DNA of 64,000 nucleotides. Source: Hymenobacter rubidus. Lineage in GTDB: Bacteria; Bacteroidota; Bacteroidia; Cytophagales; Hymenobacteraceae. The number at the start of each line of letters is the position of its first letter. Position 1 is the first letter of the stretch. Made by a program: the position numbers and the translations under genes. The notes beneath the pieces were generated by a model. It was not told the DNA's origin. It searched no databases and saw only the letters and a program-made list of their open reading frames with translations. The stretch spans positions 1 to 64,000 of the forward strand of contig NZ_JAERQF010000003.1 of NCBI RefSeq assembly GCF_016734815.1, given 5' to 3'. This document shows positions 34,800-42,464 of the stretch, one piece after another.

Positions 34800-35390
34800 T
34801 CAAGCAGCATTTCGCCGCCGTGCCCGCCAGCGCCGCAGCCGGCTGAGAATAACCACCACCAATAGCAACGCCAGTCCGGCCGCTACCAGCGGCAACAGCA
34901 GCGTGAGGGCCACGCCGCCCACGGCCAGCGTGTTTTCGGCGGTGGCCAGCACGGGGTTGGCAAGGCCGGCGGTGGCGGCGGTTGATGCCCCGCGCAACAG
35001 GGCCGTACCGGTTTGCACCAGCCCGGCCGTGCCACCGCCCACCAGCACGCCCAGCGTCCAGCGCAGGGTAGGGTCGAGGTGGGGCAGGGCCGAAGTCATC
35101 AAAATAGTGCCCGCCACGAACGAGGCCGGGGTGGTGAGGGTATCGAGCAGGTGGTCGACCAGCGGAATGTAGTAGCCCGCAATTTCAACTACCGTAGCCG
35201 TGGCCAGGGTGATAAGGGCCGCCCAACTGCCCAGCCACGCAAAGCCCCCAGCCGGCACCAAATAGCCCGTGTGGTAAGCCAGACTGGCCGCCAGCAGTGG
35301 CACAAACACCCGAAACCCGCTACACGCCGCCAGCCCCAGGCCCAACGCGCCCGCCACCAAAAACTGTATTGCCGGCACCTGTTCCATCAT
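34800..35390 (-). CDS. DUF4126 membrane protein
   Basis: 196 residues from MMEQVPAIQFLVAGALGLGLAACSGFRVF. DUF4126 proteins have about five or six membrane helices; here at roughly 8-26, 45-65, 70-85, 98-118 and 150-185, with the conserved AACSGFRVFVPLL and GYYIPLVDHLLDTLTTPA segments. Ends with an Arg-rich cytosolic tail (SRLRRWRARRRNAA). Function unknown; family members are found across environmental bacteria. A CACATTTG box lies just upstream of the start, again with a short leader. Confidence 0.88.
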   Translation of the reverse strand: MMEQVPAIQFLVAGALGLGLAACSGFRVFVPLLAASLAYHTGYLVPAGGFAWLGSWAALITLATATVVEIAGYYIPLVDHLLDTLTTPASFVAGTILMTSALPHLDPTLRWTLGVLVGGGTAGLVQTGTALLRGASTAATAGLANPVLATAENTLAVGGVALTLLLPLVAAGLALLLVVVILSRLRRWRARRRNAA

Positions 35391-35606
35391 CGGTATCAGA
35401 AGCAAATGTGAAGCGGAAAGATACGGGCGCCACCCCGAAGCCAGTACCTTTGGCCCTTGCCTCACAAAATGTCCGTCAGACCTTGCAGGAGGAGCATTTT
35501 AGCTCAAGAAGGTTTTAATTTCTACTGTTCAGTACAAAGCGGCACAAAATATTCACAAGCCTGATTCCTCTTATAACTTACTGCTAGCCAATAATTCTGA
35601 TTCACC

Positions 35607-36071
35607 GTGTCAATTGCTAACCAAGCCCCTGGCTCCGAACATACTCCTGCGTCTCTACCTGCCGACGACCTCGAAGCCCGCATTCGGCGCAAGCTGGTTC
35701 GTCAGAATTTCATGCACCTCATCGGGGCTGATTTGACGGTGATTACCCCCGGCCGGGTCGAGGCCGAACTGGCACTTGCCGACAAGCACCTGCAGCAGCG
35801 CGGCTTTGCCCACGGCGGCCTCATTGCCACGCTGGCTGATTTGGTGGCTGGCTTCGCTGCCGTCACCCTCGTGCCCGACAACTTTGGCGTAGTCACTTCT
35901 GACCTGAAAATCTCTTACCTGCACCCCGGCGTGGGGCAGCGCATCAAAGCCATTGGCTGGGTGCTGAAAGCCGGCCGGCGCCTGCACTTCTGCGAGGCCG
36001 AGGTATGGTGCGACGACCTCCTGATTGCCAAGGCCAGCGCCACCATGGCGGTGATTGAGCCGGCAACATGA
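35607..36071 (+). CDS. PaaI-type hotdog thioesterase
   Basis: 154 residues, start GTG at 35607. The hotdog-fold 4HBT/PaaI motif is QRGFAHGGLIATLADLVAGFAAVTLVP (about 64-90) with the HGG nucleotide/CoA loop, preceded by GRVEAELAL and followed by SDLKISYLHPGVGQRIKAIGWVLKAGRRLHFCEAEVW. Such enzymes hydrolyse aryl- or acyl-CoA thioesters. The TGA overlaps the ATG of the next gene (ATGA), so both are translationally coupled. Confidence 0.92.
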   Translation: MSIANQAPGSEHTPASLPADDLEARIRRKLVRQNFMHLIGADLTVITPGRVEAELALADKHLQQRGFAHGGLIATLADLVAGFAAVTLVPDNFGVVTSDLKISYLHPGVGQRIKAIGWVLKAGRRLHFCEAEVWCDDLLIAKASATMAVIEPAT

Positions 36072-36544
36072 GCCAAGTAGTGCCTGAGTTGTTGCCGGGC
36101 TACTTCCGGCTATTTCAGGGCGTCGACGGCAGTTTTGTCGATATGCACGAAACCCACGGCAAGCTCGAAAGCCGTCAGAACATTCCCATTGCCTTGTTCC
36201 TGGCAGCGCGCGGGGAACGGGTGCGCCTGCTGCCGGTGGCCGCCGCAACCGGCGCAAAGAATCCCGACGCTACTCGCGATGACAGCATTTGGGAATTCAA
36301 AAAACCGTCGGCAATCAGCCGCAACGCCATTGACAAAGCCCTGCGGGATGGTAGTCGACAGGCGGACCGCATTTTACTTTGGCTGCCCCCGGAGTTTCCG
36401 TTGCCGTGGCTGGAAGATGGCATTTACGACCGTTCGCAGCGCACCCCCAATATCGCGGCCGTGGCGGTATTGCTGGGGCAAACGTTGTACACATTCAGCC
36501 GTTCAGAAATAGTCAGCAACCGTTTCCGCGGCATCCTGCAGTAA
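36068..36544 (+). CDS. CdiA C-terminal tRNase-like domain protein, stand-alone
   Basis: 158 residues. Residues 45-125 (FLAARGERVRLLPVAAATGAKNPDATRDDSIWEFKKPSAISRNAIDKALRDGSRQADRILLWLP, cited in pieces here as RGERVRLLPV, NPDATRDDSIWEFK and QADRILLWLP) resemble the CdiA_C/BECR- or PD-(D/E)xK-like tRNA-nuclease domains of contact-dependent toxins and of orphan homologues in mobile elements. The Asp67...Glu76-x-Lys78 spacing fits a nuclease active site. No signal peptide, no large CdiA stick and no obvious immunity gene are present. It overlaps the thioesterase by 4 bases. Family call is by motif, so moderate confidence. Confidence 0.6.
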   Translation: MSQVVPELLPGYFRLFQGVDGSFVDMHETHGKLESRQNIPIALFLAARGERVRLLPVAAATGAKNPDATRDDSIWEFKKPSAISRNAIDKALRDGSRQADRILLWLPPEFPLPWLEDGIYDRSQRTPNIAAVAVLLGQTLYTFSRSEIVSNRFRGILQ

Positions 36545-36551
36545 AAAAATA

Positions 36552-36580
36552 GGGGTGCATGGTCGACCATGCACCCCTTT
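36552..36580 (+). terminator. Perfect palindromic terminator
   Basis: GGGGTGCATGGTC and GACCATGCACCCC form a 13-base perfect stem with minimal loop, followed by TTT, 8 bases after the CdiA-like stop. Confidence 0.75.
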
Positions 36581-36679
36581 GGGGCCCGGGCTTTCGCCCC
36601 GGCCTAAATTGGTGCCGAAGCACCAACCTGCACAAATATACACTGCTGAAGGGTACTAAGTTCTCCTCTCCCTCAAGCT

Positions 36680-36687
36680 TACATTTG
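36680..36687 (+). promoter_or_regulatory. -7 box of the helicase gene
   Basis: TACATTTG, 22 bases before the GTG start at 36710; no clear -33. Confidence 0.5.
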
Positions 36688-36709
36688 TTCGTTCTATCCA
36701 GATTTCTTC

Positions 36710-38140
36710 GTGCTCTCCATCCGCACCCCGTCCGTTCGCGACTATTTCCCCTACGAGCCTACCGATGACCAGGCCCTGCTCTTCACGCAGCTCGATGCGT
36801 TTTTGAAAGACCAGCTGCCGGGGCGCAAGGTGTTTGTGCTGCGCGGCTACGCGGGCACCGGCAAAACCACGGTGGTGAGTGCCCTGGTGCAGTGGCTGCA
36901 CCGAATGCAGCGCAAATACACCCTGATGGCCCCCACCGGCCGCGCCGCCAAGGTGATGGCCGGCTACGCGGGCGTGGCCGCCAGCACCATCCACAAGAAA
37001 ATCTACCGCCAAACCTCCGGCGCGCCTTCCGAGCGGCTCAACTTCCAGCGCCAGCCCAACCGCACCGAGCAGGTGCTCTACATCGTGGACGAAGCCTCCA
37101 TGATTTCGGACGAGAAAGCCTTTGGTGAAAATGGCCTGCTCGATGATTTGATGGGTTACGTGTTTGAGAAAACCAGCAACAAGCTGCTGCTCATTGGCGA
37201 CACGGCGCAGCTGCCGCCGGTGGGCCAGCTTCTGAGCCCCGCCCTCGACCCGGAGCTGCTGGCCCACCGCTTCCGCGCCACGGTGGGCAGCGTGGAGTTG
37301 CGCCAAGTGATGCGCCAGGCCCAGGAGTCGGGCATTCTGGTGAATGCCACCGAGCTGCGCGAGGAACTGCGCGAGGAGCAGCCCAATGTTCAGCTGCACA
37401 CCAAGGGCTTTCGGGACATTTTCAAGATGGGCGGCGACAAGCTGGAAGACGGCCTGCGCTGGGCCTACCGCCAGTTCGGGCACGAAAACACCACCATTAT
37501 CTGCCGCTCCAACCGCAACGCCAACCAGTACAACCAGCTCATCCGGCGGGCCTTGTTTGATGCGGAGGAGGAGATTGAAGGCGGCGACTACCTCATGGTG
37601 GTGCGCAACAACTATTTCTGGCTGCCCAAAGAATCAGAAATCGGCTTCCTGGCCAACGGCGACTTTCTGGAAATCCGCAAGGTCATTCGGCGCGAAGAGG
37701 TATACGGCTTTCATTTTGCGCAGGCACTAGTCCGGCTGGTGGATTACCCCGACGAGCCCGAAATCGAAGTCAAGCTCCTGCTCGATACGCTGCACACCGA
37801 AAGCCCGGCTCTGCCTTCCGACCGCAACAATGCCCTATATATGGCCGTGAACGAGGACTATGCCCACCTCAAAACCAAGTCCGAGCGCTACAAGGAAATG
37901 CGCAAAGACCCCTACCTCAACGCCCTGCAAATTAAATTTGCCTACGCCCTTACCTGCCACAAGGCGCAGGGCGGGCAGTGGCAGGCCGTGTTTGTCGACC
38001 ACGGTTTTCTAAAGCCCGACGAGCCGCTGGCGGGCGAGTTTGCGCGCTGGCTCTACACGGCCATCACCCGCGCGTCGGAGCGGTTATTTCTACTGAATTT
38101 CCAGCAAAAGCTAATCAGTGACGCTCCGGAGGAAGACTGA
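36710..38140 (+). CDS. SF1 Dda/RecD2-like DNA helicase
   Basis: 476 residues. Helicase motifs in order: Walker A GYAGTGKTT (46-54), MAPTGRAAKVM, VDEASM (II), LIGDTAQLPPVG (III), FRATVGSVELRQVMR (IV), YALTCHKAQGGQW (V) and WLYTAITRASERLFLL (VI). The compact size, without an RecD N-terminal domain, resembles phage Dda and the AAA_30/UvrD_C_2 proteins that unwind DNA 5' to 3'. Role in replication-fork restart or repair is likely. The only plausible start is GTG at 36710. Confidence 0.93.
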   Translation: MLSIRTPSVRDYFPYEPTDDQALLFTQLDAFLKDQLPGRKVFVLRGYAGTGKTTVVSALVQWLHRMQRKYTLMAPTGRAAKVMAGYAGVAASTIHKKIYRQTSGAPSERLNFQRQPNRTEQVLYIVDEASMISDEKAFGENGLLDDLMGYVFEKTSNKLLLIGDTAQLPPVGQLLSPALDPELLAHRFRATVGSVELRQVMRQAQESGILVNATELREELREEQPNVQLHTKGFRDIFKMGGDKLEDGLRWAYRQFGHENTTIICRSNRNANQYNQLIRRALFDAEEEIEGGDYLMVVRNNYFWLPKESEIGFLANGDFLEIRKVIRREEVYGFHFAQALVRLVDYPDEPEIEVKLLLDTLHTESPALPSDRNNALYMAVNEDYAHLKTKSERYKEMRKDPYLNALQIKFAYALTCHKAQGGQWQAVFVDHGFLKPDEPLAGEFARWLYTAITRASERLFLLNFQQKLISDAPEED

Positions 38141-38252
38141 CCGGTGAAGTGCTGCCGAAACGGCAGCGCCCAAGCGGAATTTAACGGCGATGCCCTACGT
38201 TTACTAAACTTCACGCTTTCTTCAGGTCCGCCCGGCTAGTTTGGTAGGAAAT

Positions 38253-38282
38253 TTGTGAGTACGGGCGAAACCAGTAAATTTG
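38253..38282 (+). promoter_or_regulatory. Complete promoter of the DUF1573 gene
   Basis: TTG (38253-38255), 19-base spacer and TAAATTTG (38275-38282); the ATG follows after 45 bases. Confidence 0.72.
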
Positions 38283-38327
38283 TTAAACCCCACATTCCTC
38301 TTTACTCTCCTCAACCCAATTACGTTC

Positions 38328-38864
38328 ATGAAAAAAACCTTGCTCCTCGCCCTGAGCCTGACCGCTGCCGCTTACACCGCGCAGGCCCAGGCTACCCCGG
38401 CTGCCGCCAAAGCCGGTGCCACCGCTGGTCCCGCCATCACCTTCGAAGAAGTGAAGTATGACTTCGGTTCCGTAGTACAAGGTGGTACCGTGGACCACAC
38501 CTTCAAATTTAAGAACACCGGCACGGCGCCGCTCGTGATTTCCAACATCGGCGTGAGCTGCGGCTGCACCACCCCCGAGTGGACCAAAGACCCGGTGATG
38601 CCCGGCAAAACCGGCACCATCGCGGCCCACTTCAACTCGGCCGGTAAAATGGGCATGCAGAACAAAGTGCTGACCATTGAGTCGAACGCCACTGCTGGCA
38701 GCACCACCGTATCGCTGGTAGGCGAAGTGAAAGAAGCTTCGGCTTCGGCCAGCGTTGCTGCTCCGGCTGCAGCCCCCACCACCGAAGCGGTTAGCGTGAA
38801 GGACAACGGCAAAAAAGTAAAAGAGAAAAGCGGCGACAGCAAGCTGAAAGCCAAAGTGAAGTAA
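38328..38864 (+). CDS. DUF1573 secreted protein
   Basis: 178 residues with a signal peptide (MKKTLLLALSLTAAAYTAQA). The Ig-like DUF1573 domain spans about 38-130: ITFEEVKYDFGSVVQGGTVDHTFKFKNTGTAPLVISNIGVSCGCTTPEW (key motif SCGCTTPEW) and TIAAHFNSAGK. The CGC pair is conserved throughout the family; members are abundant periplasmic proteins in Bacteroidota of unknown role, sometimes compared with ASPM/SPD-2/Hydin-type beta domains. The C-terminal 40 residues are Ala/Lys-rich low complexity. Own strong promoter and terminator. Confidence 0.93.
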   Translation: MKKTLLLALSLTAAAYTAQAQATPAAAKAGATAGPAITFEEVKYDFGSVVQGGTVDHTFKFKNTGTAPLVISNIGVSCGCTTPEWTKDPVMPGKTGTIAAHFNSAGKMGMQNKVLTIESNATAGSTTVSLVGEVKEASASASVAAPAAAPTTEAVSVKDNGKKVKEKSGDSKLKAKVK

Positions 38865-38888
38865 GCTTCAACCGCTGCTGAGTTCAAC

Positions 38889-38923
38889 AAAAAAGGCGAT
38901 TCGCAGGTGCGAATCGCCTTTTT
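38889..38923. terminator. Strong bidirectional terminator
   Basis: AAAAAGGCGATTCGCA / TGCGAATCGCCTTTTT around a 2-base loop. Confidence 0.92.
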
Positions 38924-38943
38924 ATTGGCATTTCATTGAGGTC

Positions 38944-39041
38944 GTCATGCTGAGCGGAGTCGAAGTATCTCTACCGCAAGAGAAATCCAATCGAAAGGGT
39001 TAGCCGCGCAGTAGAGATGCTTCGACTCCGCTCAGCATGAC
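38944..39041. repeat. Palindromic repeat, family A (copy 6)
   Basis: GTCATGCTGAGCGGAGTCGA / TCGACTCCGCTCAGCATGAC arms; GGAG in the left arm is mirrored by CTCC on the right, preserving pairing. Confidence 0.94.
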
Positions 39042-39052
39042 TACGGTAGGGA

Positions 39053-39430
39053 TTACAACTCCCGCAAGGCCAGAATCAGGCTAACCCAGCCGGCCAGGAA
39101 AAGCAGCCCGCCAATGGGTGCTACCGCACCCAGCTTGGTAACGCCCGTGAAACACAGCGCATAGAGCGAGCCGCTGAATACCACAATGCCGCCCAGCCAA
39201 AGCCAGCCGGTGGTGCCCAGTGCCCGCAGCTCGGGCCGGGCAGCCCACAGCGCGCCCACGGACAGCAGGGCCAGCACATGAAAAAACTGGTAGCGCACGG
39301 CGGTTTCAAAGGTGTCGAGGCGGCCGGCTTTTACCAGCGTATCGTGCAGAGCGTGGGCGCCGAAGGCCCCAACGGCTACGCCGAGCCCGCCAAACAGGGC
39401 CGCGAGTTGAATCAGAAGTCGAGCAGTCAT
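39053..39430 (-). CDS. DUF423 membrane protein
   Basis: 125 residues and four membrane helices (about 5-25, 46-62, 70-88, 98-118). The family signature is at the start: ALFGGLGVAVGAFGAHAL and later FETAVRYQFFHVLALLSVG. DUF423 (YwdK-like) proteins are small membrane proteins of unknown function. The start is the ATG at 39430; a TACCTTTG box lies 43 bases upstream (39480-39473). Confidence 0.93.
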   Translation of the reverse strand: MTARLLIQLAALFGGLGVAVGAFGAHALHDTLVKAGRLDTFETAVRYQFFHVLALLSVGALWAARPELRALGTTGWLWLGGIVVFSGSLYALCFTGVTKLGAVAPIGGLLFLAGWVSLILALREL

Positions 39431-39472
39431 ACAAATAGCAACCAGGGAAATGATGCGGCCTAAAAGCCTGCG

Positions 39473-39480
39473 CAAAGGTA
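39473..39480 (-). promoter_or_regulatory. -7 box of the DUF423 gene
   Basis: Minus-strand TACCTTTG upstream of 39430. Confidence 0.45.
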
Positions 39481-39495
39481 GGCCCTGAGCCGGGC

Positions 39496-40773
39496 TCAGA
39501 TTTGCCGCTTGAGGCGCACGTTGGTGGTGTAGAGTTCACCGTTGGGCCGCCGGACCACGAACAGCAGCACCCGGCCGTCTTCGGAGTGCATGAGGCGGCC
39601 CAGCTGGGTGAGGGAGAAGAAACTGACGGGCAGCAGGTTGATGTTGACCAGCTCATCATCGGCGGACAGGCCCGCCAGGGCGGCCGGCGAGTTGGGCTCG
39701 ACGCGCAGCACGAGGTAGCGGCGGTAGTCGGGGCCGGTGGCCAGCAGGTCCAGCCCGCACATGTCGTGCTCAAAGGGCTGCGAGTATTGCAGGTTGGGCC
39801 GCAGCAGCAGGCGTTGGTGGGGGTAGTCGATGACGAGTGAAAAGCGCTTGAGCAGCTCGTAGCCCACGTTGCCGTTGCGGGGCACATCGACGCGGCGGTG
39901 CACATCGGCCGCGTTAGGAAAGGAGGTGAGGACCGAGCGCATGGTGTAGCGCCCCAACTGGAACGACCGCACCCGCCCCAAAAAGCCGCGCACCGTGCCC
40001 GTGAGGCCGCGTCCGAGTTCAGTAGCCAGGCGGGGGGTGGGCGCCACCAGGCACGGGTCGGAGTCGAGTTCCACGGAAAGCGCGTGGCTGGCGCCGGTAT
40101 CGAGCACCAGCTTCAGGGGCATGGTGAGCGAGTCGGTGAGCTGCACGGTGGCCGTGAAGTAGGCTTTGTTGTTTTCGAGCGAAATAGGCACGGAAGCCCA
40201 CTTCCGGCCGTGTGGCGCACGGAAGGTGGCCGGGGCCTGCACCAGCAGCTGGCCGGTTTCGGGGTGCAGCGTCACCACGAAGCTGTGGAACAGCTCCGAC
40301 CCCAGGATGCCGTAAATCGGCACGCCCACGTACCCCGAGAGGTTAAGCACGTCTTCGGACAGCACCAGCCAGGTCATGCGGGGTGCCTCCAGGCCGGCAA
40401 GCGTCACGCGCACGCTATCGGTTTGATAGGCCAGCAGGCCCGCTTCGAGCCCGCCGGCGCCCACCACCCGAAATTTCTGCCCGTGGTGCAGGGCCAGCGA
40501 GTCGGCCAGCGCAGGTGAGGTGATGATGGAAGTGCCCACCCCGGTATCGAGCAGAAAGTTGAACGGGCCGTAGCCGTTCAGCTTGGCCTGCACCACCAGC
40601 AGGTTGCGGTTGAGCTGCATGGGCACGATGGTGCGGTGGCGCCGGGCGTTCTGAAACCGAAAAGGCGCGGCCGGGCCAATGGCCTGGGCCTGCACGTCAG
40701 GACTTATTCCTGCGCAAAAGCACAGAAAAAGCCACCAACGAATAAAGCACGAAACAGGCATGGCGAAGCGCAA
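39496..40773 (-). CDS. Retropepsin-like aspartyl protease with PDZ domain
   Basis: 425 residues with a signal peptide (FIRWWLFLCFCAGISPDVQA). Two aspartyl-protease half-domains carry FNFLLDTGVGTS (about residue 74) and LKLVLDTGASHA (about 222), each with the catalytic DTG; GILGSELFHSF and GNVGYELLKRF are the matching hydrophobic loops. A PDZ-like domain at the C-terminus (VLRVEPNSPAALAGLSADDELVNINLLP) would guide substrate choice. Periplasmic proteolysis or regulation is likely. Ordinary family in Bacteroidota. Confidence 0.9.
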   Translation of the reverse strand: MRFAMPVSCFIRWWLFLCFCAGISPDVQAQAIGPAAPFRFQNARRHRTIVPMQLNRNLLVVQAKLNGYGPFNFLLDTGVGTSIITSPALADSLALHHGQKFRVVGAGGLEAGLLAYQTDSVRVTLAGLEAPRMTWLVLSEDVLNLSGYVGVPIYGILGSELFHSFVVTLHPETGQLLVQAPATFRAPHGRKWASVPISLENNKAYFTATVQLTDSLTMPLKLVLDTGASHALSVELDSDPCLVAPTPRLATELGRGLTGTVRGFLGRVRSFQLGRYTMRSVLTSFPNAADVHRRVDVPRNGNVGYELLKRFSLVIDYPHQRLLLRPNLQYSQPFEHDMCGLDLLATGPDYRRYLVLRVEPNSPAALAGLSADDELVNINLLPVSFFSLTQLGRLMHSEDGRVLLFVVRRPNGELYTTNVRLKRQI

Positions 40774-40824
40774 TCGATTCGGTAAATAAAGCGAAAAGAC
40801 GCGCCATTATCTGCCGGGGCCGTA

Positions 40825-41895
40825 TCAGCCGGGATGCTCCCACGGACCCGCCGGGTCGTAACGCAAAGCGCCGTGCCCGATGTGCAGCGGGGCGGCCACG
40901 TTGTTATGATAAAGCTGCCCGGTGCCCAGGCCCTGCGGGAAGCCCCGCACGTCGTACTCGCCCGTAAGCTGCGCCACGGCGTTGAGGCCCACGTTTGATT
41001 CCAGGGCCGAAGTAATCCACCAGCCAATGCCGCGCGCTTCGGCCAGCGCTATCCAGCGGCGGGTGGCGGCGTGGCCGCCCAGTAAGGTCGGTTTCAGAAC
41101 AATATAAGCGGGCCGCACCTCGTCGAGCAGAGCGGCCTGCTGGGTGGAGTCGGGAAGATTAATCAGCTCCTCATCGAGCGCAATGGGGATGGGGGAGGTG
41201 CGGCACAGCGCGGCCAGGGTGGCACCCTGCCCGGCCGCAATGGGCTGTTCGATGGAGTGAATGTGAAAAGCCGCCAGCTGAGCCATCTTGCCCAAGGCTT
41301 CGGCCGGGGCAAAAGCCCCGTTGGCGTCCACGCGCAGCGTGAGGCGTTCGGGCCCGGCTACGGCCCGGATTTCGGCCAGCAAGGCCAGCTCCGTGGCAAA
41401 ATCCAACCCGCCGATTTTGAGCTTGAGGCACGAATAGCCGGCCGCCAGCTTTTGCCGAATCTGCTCGCGCATGAACTCGGCGTCGCCCATCCACACCAGG
41501 CCGTTGATGGGAATGGCGGCTTCGCCCCGGCTGAAGGCGTTGTCGTACAGTTGCCGGCGGCCGCCGTGGGCCAGGTCGAGCGCGGCGGTTTCGAGAGCAA
41601 AAGTGAGGGCCGGCAGGCCCGGACCCACGAACGCCGGCGCCTCGGCCGCCGCGAAGGTGGCCAATGCGCCGGCATTGAATCGGGCGCAGAGCTGCGCCAC
41701 GGCATCGGGAAAATCAGGCCCGTAATCGGGGCTGAGGCCGGCCAGCGGGGCGGCTTCGCCCCAGCCCGCAACGGCCGGTATGGCGTCGTCGGTAAGCTGC
41801 AGGTAGTAGGCAACGTGCTCGGCCAGGGCACCCCGGGAGGTGCGGGCCGGAAAGTTGAAGCGCAGGGCGCGCTGCGAGAAGCGGAGCTGGAGCAT
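40825..41895 (-). CDS. menC: o-Succinylbenzoate synthase MenC
   Basis: An enolase-superfamily dehydratase converting SHCHC to o-succinylbenzoate in menaquinone synthesis. 356 residues: capping domain with AGWGEAAPLAGLSPDYG, the barrel base CLKLKIGG (second Lys of KxK), metal ligands LRVDANGAF (Asp), SIEQPI (Glu), ALDEEL (Asp), and the final acid/base Lys in YIVLKPTLLGG. The set is complete. The ATG is four bases after CATCTTTG (41907-41900), as in the phosphodiesterase gene at 31312. Other men genes are outside the window. Confidence 0.93.
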   Translation of the reverse strand: MLQLRFSQRALRFNFPARTSRGALAEHVAYYLQLTDDAIPAVAGWGEAAPLAGLSPDYGPDFPDAVAQLCARFNAGALATFAAAEAPAFVGPGLPALTFALETAALDLAHGGRRQLYDNAFSRGEAAIPINGLVWMGDAEFMREQIRQKLAAGYSCLKLKIGGLDFATELALLAEIRAVAGPERLTLRVDANGAFAPAEALGKMAQLAAFHIHSIEQPIAAGQGATLAALCRTSPIPIALDEELINLPDSTQQAALLDEVRPAYIVLKPTLLGGHAATRRWIALAEARGIGWWITSALESNVGLNAVAQLTGEYDVRGFPQGLGTGQLYHNNVAAPLHIGHGALRYDPAGPWEHPG

Positions 41896-41899
41896 GCCG

Positions 41900-41907
41900 C
41901 AAAGATG
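41900..41907 (-). promoter_or_regulatory. -7-like box four bases before menC
   Basis: CATCTTTG-CGGC-ATG; predicts transcription starting at or next to the start codon. Confidence 0.5.
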
Positions 41908-41935
41908 CGCGCCCGGCGCCGGCCCGGCTGTGGCC

Positions 41936-42193
41936 CTATTGCTGCTTGGCGTTGGTGGTTTTGCCGCGGCGGCTCACCAAGCCGCCTTTGCGGCCGGCGT
42001 CGCGGGCCTCATCGGCCGAAAAGCGGTGGCCCCGGCCGCTAGCGTGCGAGGCTTTTCCGCCTTCGCTGGCAATGCGGCGCTGGGTCTCGGGGCTCATGGC
42101 CGCAAAGCCCCGCCGGCTTTTGGTGCCCACTCGGTTGGCAGGGCGGGTAGGATTTTTGGCGGCCGAAGCCGTGGACATAGTTGGAGTGGCCAT
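41936..42193 (-). CDS. KGG-domain stress protein
   Basis: 85 residues with two KGG/Con-10-type units: RGFAAMSPETQRRIASEGGKASH and HRFSADEARDAGRKGGLVSRRG. Such small basic proteins (YciG/GsiB-like) are induced in stationary phase or osmotic and desiccation stress and are thought to be disordered. The N-terminal MATPTMSTASAAKNPTRPANR is low complexity. ATG start at 42193 or 42178. The following 270 bases to egtB hold no gene. Confidence 0.9.
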   Translation of the reverse strand: MATPTMSTASAAKNPTRPANRVGTKSRRGFAAMSPETQRRIASEGGKASHASGRGHRFSADEARDAGRKGGLVSRRGKTTNAKQQ

Positions 42194-42464
42194 TGGAATA
42201 GTGGAAAAGAAGGTTATGTGTAGTGCAATGCTAGCATTGACTGTCGGGGAAACCTACTCGCTTAGAGCTGTTTCGTTGTGTTTTTCGCCATATCAAGCCA
42301 TAAATACCACTTTTTACCGAGGAGCTTCTACGTACTTTTCATCGGGGCCTGCGTGTTAATTTGCTTTCCTTAAGTAGGAATTTTCCACCGTTTTGAAAAC
42401 CCGCGGCAACCTCTCGGTTGCCAAGTCGGTTAGTGCCGTACGTTTTTATTTTTTGCGCTCGCTC

